Origin: Hydractinia symbiolongicarpus
Taxonomy: Eukaryota; Cnidaria; Hydrozoa; Anthoathecata; Hydractiniidae
Reading direction: 5' to 3'
DNA length: 64,000 nt
Assembly (NCBI RefSeq): GCF_029227915.1
Contig: NC_079884.1
Span: 26,536,001-26,600,000, forward strand
The notes under the pieces were generated by a model. That model had not been told where the DNA came from. It did not search any database and worked only from the letters and a program-made list of their open reading frames with translations. This document shows, one piece after another, positions 60,301 to 64,000 of the stretch; the first letter of the stretch is position 1; each line of letters opens with the position of its first letter. The position numbers and the translations under genes are program-made.

Positions 60301-63300
60301 TACGTCATATTATATTCGAACTCACCTTCGCTTCCTGCGATGCAGGTTCCCTTGTCCACTTGTATGTCATCAATTGCGATATCTGAATGCGGAGCCAAAC
60401 CCAGTTTTCCCTCGACTATAATCTGAAATTTGAAACAGGTTATTCTGTTCTGTTATGTTCTGTAACAACAAAGCATATAGGAACGTAGTTTTAAAAATGT
60501 TTGATTCAGGTAGGTAAACAAGCTCGATCTCAGGGCCTGTAGTGTTTTTTGATATGAGGATGAAACGATCCTCTTATCAAAAAACGCTACAAGCCCCGGA
60601 ATCGAGGTTGGTAGATAAAAAAAGTCAAAACATTTTACCTCGTATGGGTCACCTCTGGGTGGGATAGAAAAGGCGCCACGTTGCCAATAGTTTCCTTGGT
60701 GCCCGTTTCTCTGCCAGTACGTATAAAACTCTTGCTTGTCGACAATTTTTATGTACCAATCCAAGTAGTTGATATTTTTTCCATTTAATTGATAGTAAAA
60801 TGTGACGCATCTTCCATCTTTGTTTGCAGAGATTTTATTACTGATTAATCGACCAACTTGACCATTGTGATAGAATTGATCAGTTGCTGAGAGGTACGCA
60901 TACCTCCCTAAAGAAAAAAAAATTTAATCTCTTTGTTGCCTTAGTCCTGAAAATGTACTAACTACTTCTCCTGACTAAAATGAACATAATCGTTGTTCTT
61001 TCTTGCCTGATGCACCAGCCGGTTTGCGGCGAGACGATTGTTCAAAATACGCTGTGTGAAAAAATGTGACAACATAACAAACATTTTGTAATAACGTTTT
61101 TAAACCAACAAGAGATTTACATACCTCCACCTGTTGTGTGATCGTAGTCCGGTCCACTTTCTGCGTTTGGCGTTGGACCATATGTAAGTTTCCAGTTCAT
61201 TTTCTCCTGGTAATCTTGTCTCCATGCACCAAAACCTTTTGATTCAAAGTCTGTGTCTAGCTCAACTGAAATCCAAACGCTTTATATACATAAAAATGCA
61301 AATGAAATGTTATATTTTTTAAGCGATTAATATAGTGTTATTGACGTACCTGGTTTGCATTTGCGCATTCTGCAGAGGTTGGTCTGTGTTTTATGACCCT
61401 TACACTGCATTCCATAAGCTGGTGGTGGATTATTACACACACGTGACCTTGTTTGAATGCCATCACCGCAAGTTCTTGAACATTTGTTATATGGTGCCCA
61501 GTTTCCCCAGTGTGGTTGCAGTAACTCAACTAAAGAATTTCAAAATTAACAACCTAGTCTCCAGGATTTAGAAACGGCTAAACCTGACTATCTCAGGATA
61601 TTGATACAGGATAGCTACTTCAGTATGCGAAACACTGATCTCAGTGTGGATCTGGGTTTTTCCTGTTTACACTAGATATACGTCGCCGTTACGCGTCAAT
61701 TCTCTCTCACATTAAATGGATTAACCTGTTGCTGTGATAATGACACTTGCTTAGCACTGTGAAGTAAACGACCAACAAAACAAACCACATAACCACTCGG
61801 TCAAGCTTTTAAAAACATAAAATAGCCTTAGGATGAGTTTGCAAATTACATTCAAACAATAACAAACATTTTGTGAAGATATCCGCGTAGATTTTAAATT
61901 TATATTATATCATACTTGTGCAATTCACAGCTGGACATTCCTCTAAATGGTCCTCAACTCCAAATTCATCAGCTTTTGGACATCTACTGAAATCTGAAGA
62001 CATGCAAAATCTCTGTCGTATTTGATAACAGCCTTGGTTTCGATATGTGAAACAGTCTGGTGTCCATTCTCCCCAAGTTGACCACGCATCCTTTTGGACA
62101 GACGCGTCGTCTAAAATAAAATCGCTAAAATCTGATAAAAGCAACACCCTCTTCTCCAGGGTCACTCGGCCTCTCAGTAATATTCACATCTTATTCTCCA
62201 GGCCCTTAAGTAGTTATTACGCAGCGCTGTTATCAAATTTGTCAAAAAAAGCAAAATGGTCTGGGAACGAGGTTCTAATATTCAGACAGAAATGTTAGGG
62301 TCTAGTTACGACATTGAAAATTAATTATCCCCCGATATTTAAATACATTCAAGTTTATGTCAAGGTCGCGATTGAATAAGCGACGTTAGGCAAACCCCCA
62401 GGGCATATTGTATTTTTTTCCATTGGGACGACAGGTGAGTGGACCTAGGAACTAGATTGAATATTAGCAAGACAATTGGCGTGTGTAGCAAAACATAAAT
62501 ATATAGATGTTTTATGTTTTAGTCTCGTACATTAATACGTGGACCAAGCTATAACTTTTAGTCCCCTTTTTACCCACAGTCCAGTGATGGAGTCAAAACA
62601 GTGGTTGACTTTCAAAAATTCAACGTTGGAGTTAGGAAAAAGGGGAAAATTGAATTTTATATATATATTTGTCCCATAATTTAGATCTAATTCAGAACTA
62701 ATTTTTGTAAAGTTTCACTTTTGGCTGAATAGAACTCCTACCTGCTAGTTTAATAAGAATTTTTAAAAGAGGAATGATGACGAGGTTGATACACACGGTG
62801 CAGACATACATTTACCTTTTTTGCACTGATACATTTTGTTTAATTCGGCTTCGTCCCAATACGTCATCACTGTGCCACCTAACGGTTGGTTTTTATCAAA
62901 CTTTGCTTCGATTGTCACCTTGCCGTTCATTGTGAAGGATGTCTTCCCATAATGCATCAGACTTTTGTAATCATAGGGCGTATCTTGTATCGTAGCATCG
63001 TAAGAAATGTGTCTTTCAAAGTTACTCGCCATGTCTAATGTAGAAAATTAATAATCTATATTATAATGCTCGTATACGTCTGTCCGTCCGACTGTCTGTC
63101 ACGCAAAATGGTAGCTTAGCTGCGCAAGTAGCGAGAAGCACGCAATGCGGTACAAAAAGGATAGGCGAACCCGTGGATTTTCCACGGGCTAACGATAAGT
63201 CAGGTTAAGAATTTGTTAGTCCCTGGGCGAAATTTAAGCGTCTGTTTTAAGCAAGACAGACGGCAAATAAAAAAATTAGTTTGCGCAGAAATAGCAAAAA

Positions 63301-63512
63301 TATGTAATAATTACATACAGCAGGTTTTAAAATGAAAATTCATAGAAATAAGATAAAAATAGACAAAAATAAGTAGATTGATGTTCTTAAGAATGTCTAC
63401 CATTTATGTTTAAACCAAACAAAGTCGTGGTTGTACTTACTCGATAACATGTTATTCCAATAGATATTAACAAACGAATCGCGATCAGGCCTTGACTGTT
63501 CATGAAAAAATC
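57400..63512 (-). CDS. Astacin-type metalloprotease with two TSRs, MAM and two ShKT domains, 5' partial
   Basis: Secreted zinc endopeptidase of the astacin (M12A) family; the 5' end lies beyond the window. Exons: 63512-63441, 63034-62816, 62110-61916, 61529-61350, 61265-61125, 60907-60639, 60422-60326, 60100-59999, 59049-58933, 57821-57400. Phases fit, giving 603 residues. The first visible exon encodes GFFHEQSRPDRD, the distal part of the zinc motif with the third His; HExxH must be on the preceding exon. The next carries the Met-turn SLMHYGKT and ends the protease at ELNKMYQCKK. Then come TSR 1 (WSTWGEW), TSR 2 (CSRTCGDGIQTRSRVC), a MAM domain (DTDFESKGFGAWRQDY to SDIAIDDIQVDKGTC) and two six-cysteine ShKT modules (ending CCATCSG and CCKACK). 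The last exon (57821-57400) keeps frame but has a weak acceptor, encodes GACPVKGNACQD and a hydrophobic stretch, and is the least certain part. Confidence 0.85.
58292..58300 (+). promoter_or_regulatory. Possible TATA box before a small nested ORF
   Basis: The sequence ggtatatat lies about 90 bp before the ATG at 58385. It would suit a start site near 58320. This is inference from spacing only. Confidence 0.25.
58385..58603 (+). CDS. Small intronless ORF nested in the astacin gene, hypothetical
   Basis: A 72-residue plus-strand frame lies inside the last intron of the minus-strand astacin gene. It has balanced composition, including four cysteines, unlike the AT-driven noise frames nearby. 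The segment SKRVDLCNLVGETITRI faintly recalls the IDLCDETG-type motif of the CXorf65/C22orf15 family, and the end (AKYERLEN) is also reminiscent, but the match is too weak to name it. A TATA-like word lies upstream. It may equally be chance or an exon of an unseen gene. Confidence 0.3.
   Translation: MEIQLESDHLRVKLCKYHTNFYSVSSSIHSFHIHLHQPNNCSKRVDLCNLVGETITRINFDLCAKYERLEND
58711..58925. repeat. Degenerate tandem repeat, about three 70-bp copies
   Basis: The phrases acgaatgataaggatccgaa, agtgataaaggcccaaagac and cgaatgataaaggcatggaa recur with ttacagtatt(a)tttcttaca between. It lies in the last intron of the astacin gene. It is non-coding. Confidence 0.65.
63055..63199 (+). mobile_element. Helitron-like mini-element, second copy, in an astacin intron
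   Basis: It starts TCTATATTATAAT after an A, shares cacgcaaaatggtagcttag with the copy at 47842, and has a hairpin cccgtggattttccacggg near its 3' end. The 3' terminus reads ATAAG before T instead of CTAG, so the end has mutated. It is non-autonomous. Confidence 0.65.
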
Positions 63513-64000
63513 CTGAAGGTTCAAGGGAAAGAAAATCAGTCAAAGATAAAACTTTTATGATAATAAAAACAACTTCTTAACAAACTGTAAAAAAGTTTTT
63601 AGCGAAAAACAAGTACTGAGTTAAAACTAAGTAGTATGTATGGACAATTTTGAAATAAACAAGAAGCCCTGGGGGCTCTAAGAATTTCCGCTCGCTACCA
63701 AATTATTTGATGACAACCTGCTAATTCGTTGTGTTATCGTGCCAAACATTCGAAGAAATTTAGTGCATAAAGCTCTGAAGATAAAGCACACAAGTGACAT
63801 TATATCTTACAACAAACGCAAACAAAACGAAACGTGTCATAATAAATTCACATTTTACAAGAAATTGCTAACAAAAAATACAGCATATCATCATGGTTGA
63901 AACTTTTATGGTCTTAAACGGCATTTAGTTGACAAAAATCCCAATTTTGATGTCACCATCCTGTTCAGCATACTTTTTATTAACTGTGCCAATTTTTGTC
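63513..64000. other. Intron of the astacin gene running off the window
   Basis: Upstream (minus-strand) intron sequence of the astacin gene. I searched it for an exon encoding an HExxH motif and saw none, so that exon lies to the right of position 64000. Confidence 0.5.

Overview
This is an AT-rich animal genome window with spliced genes: short exons, GT..AG introns, and many small transposon-derived repeats. The gene content points to an early-branching metazoan, most likely a cnidarian. The best pointers are an astacin protease carrying TSR, MAM and ShKT modules, together with the abundance of MITEs, SINEs and foldback elements. The species cannot be fixed from the sequence alone. I rebuilt six protein-coding genes by joining exons across splice sites and checking that the reading phase stays consistent at every junction.

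Layout. (1) 688-7204, minus strand: a secreted, low-complexity protein I do not recognise; all its introns are phase 1. (2) 9954-32116, minus strand: a 31-exon, about 2682-residue UBR5-type HECT ubiquitin ligase. It has an intact catalytic cysteine but lacks both the UBR box and the MLLE domain. Its introns hold a LINE fragment, foldback MITEs, a degraded THAP-like fragment and a minisatellite. (3) 33467-35339, plus strand: a two-exon F-box protein, divergent from the UBR5-like gene. (4) 36711-44248, minus strand: an ARHGEF39-like RhoGEF (DH-PH) with a long extra C-terminal tail ending in a CAAX motif. (5) 44.3-52.8 kb: gene-free and repeat-rich, with an AT microsatellite, a foldback element, tRNA-derived SINEs, a Helitron-like mini-element and a 65-bp tandem array. 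(6) 52776-56541, plus strand: complete TMEM115 in 8 exons. (7) 57400 to beyond the right edge, minus strand: an astacin metalloprotease followed by two TSRs, a MAM domain, two ShKT domains and an unidentified tail; its 5' half, including the HExxH exon, lies outside the window.

The genes do not form a pathway or cluster; they are ordinary single-copy-style loci. The most interesting observations are the domain losses in the UBR5-like ligase, the CAAX box on the RhoGEF, the unrecognised phase-1 secreted protein, and several families of inverted-repeat and tandem elements that recur across the window. I found no convincing new multi-gene system. All exon calls rest on reading frame, splice-site and family similarity by eye; no RNA or database evidence was available.
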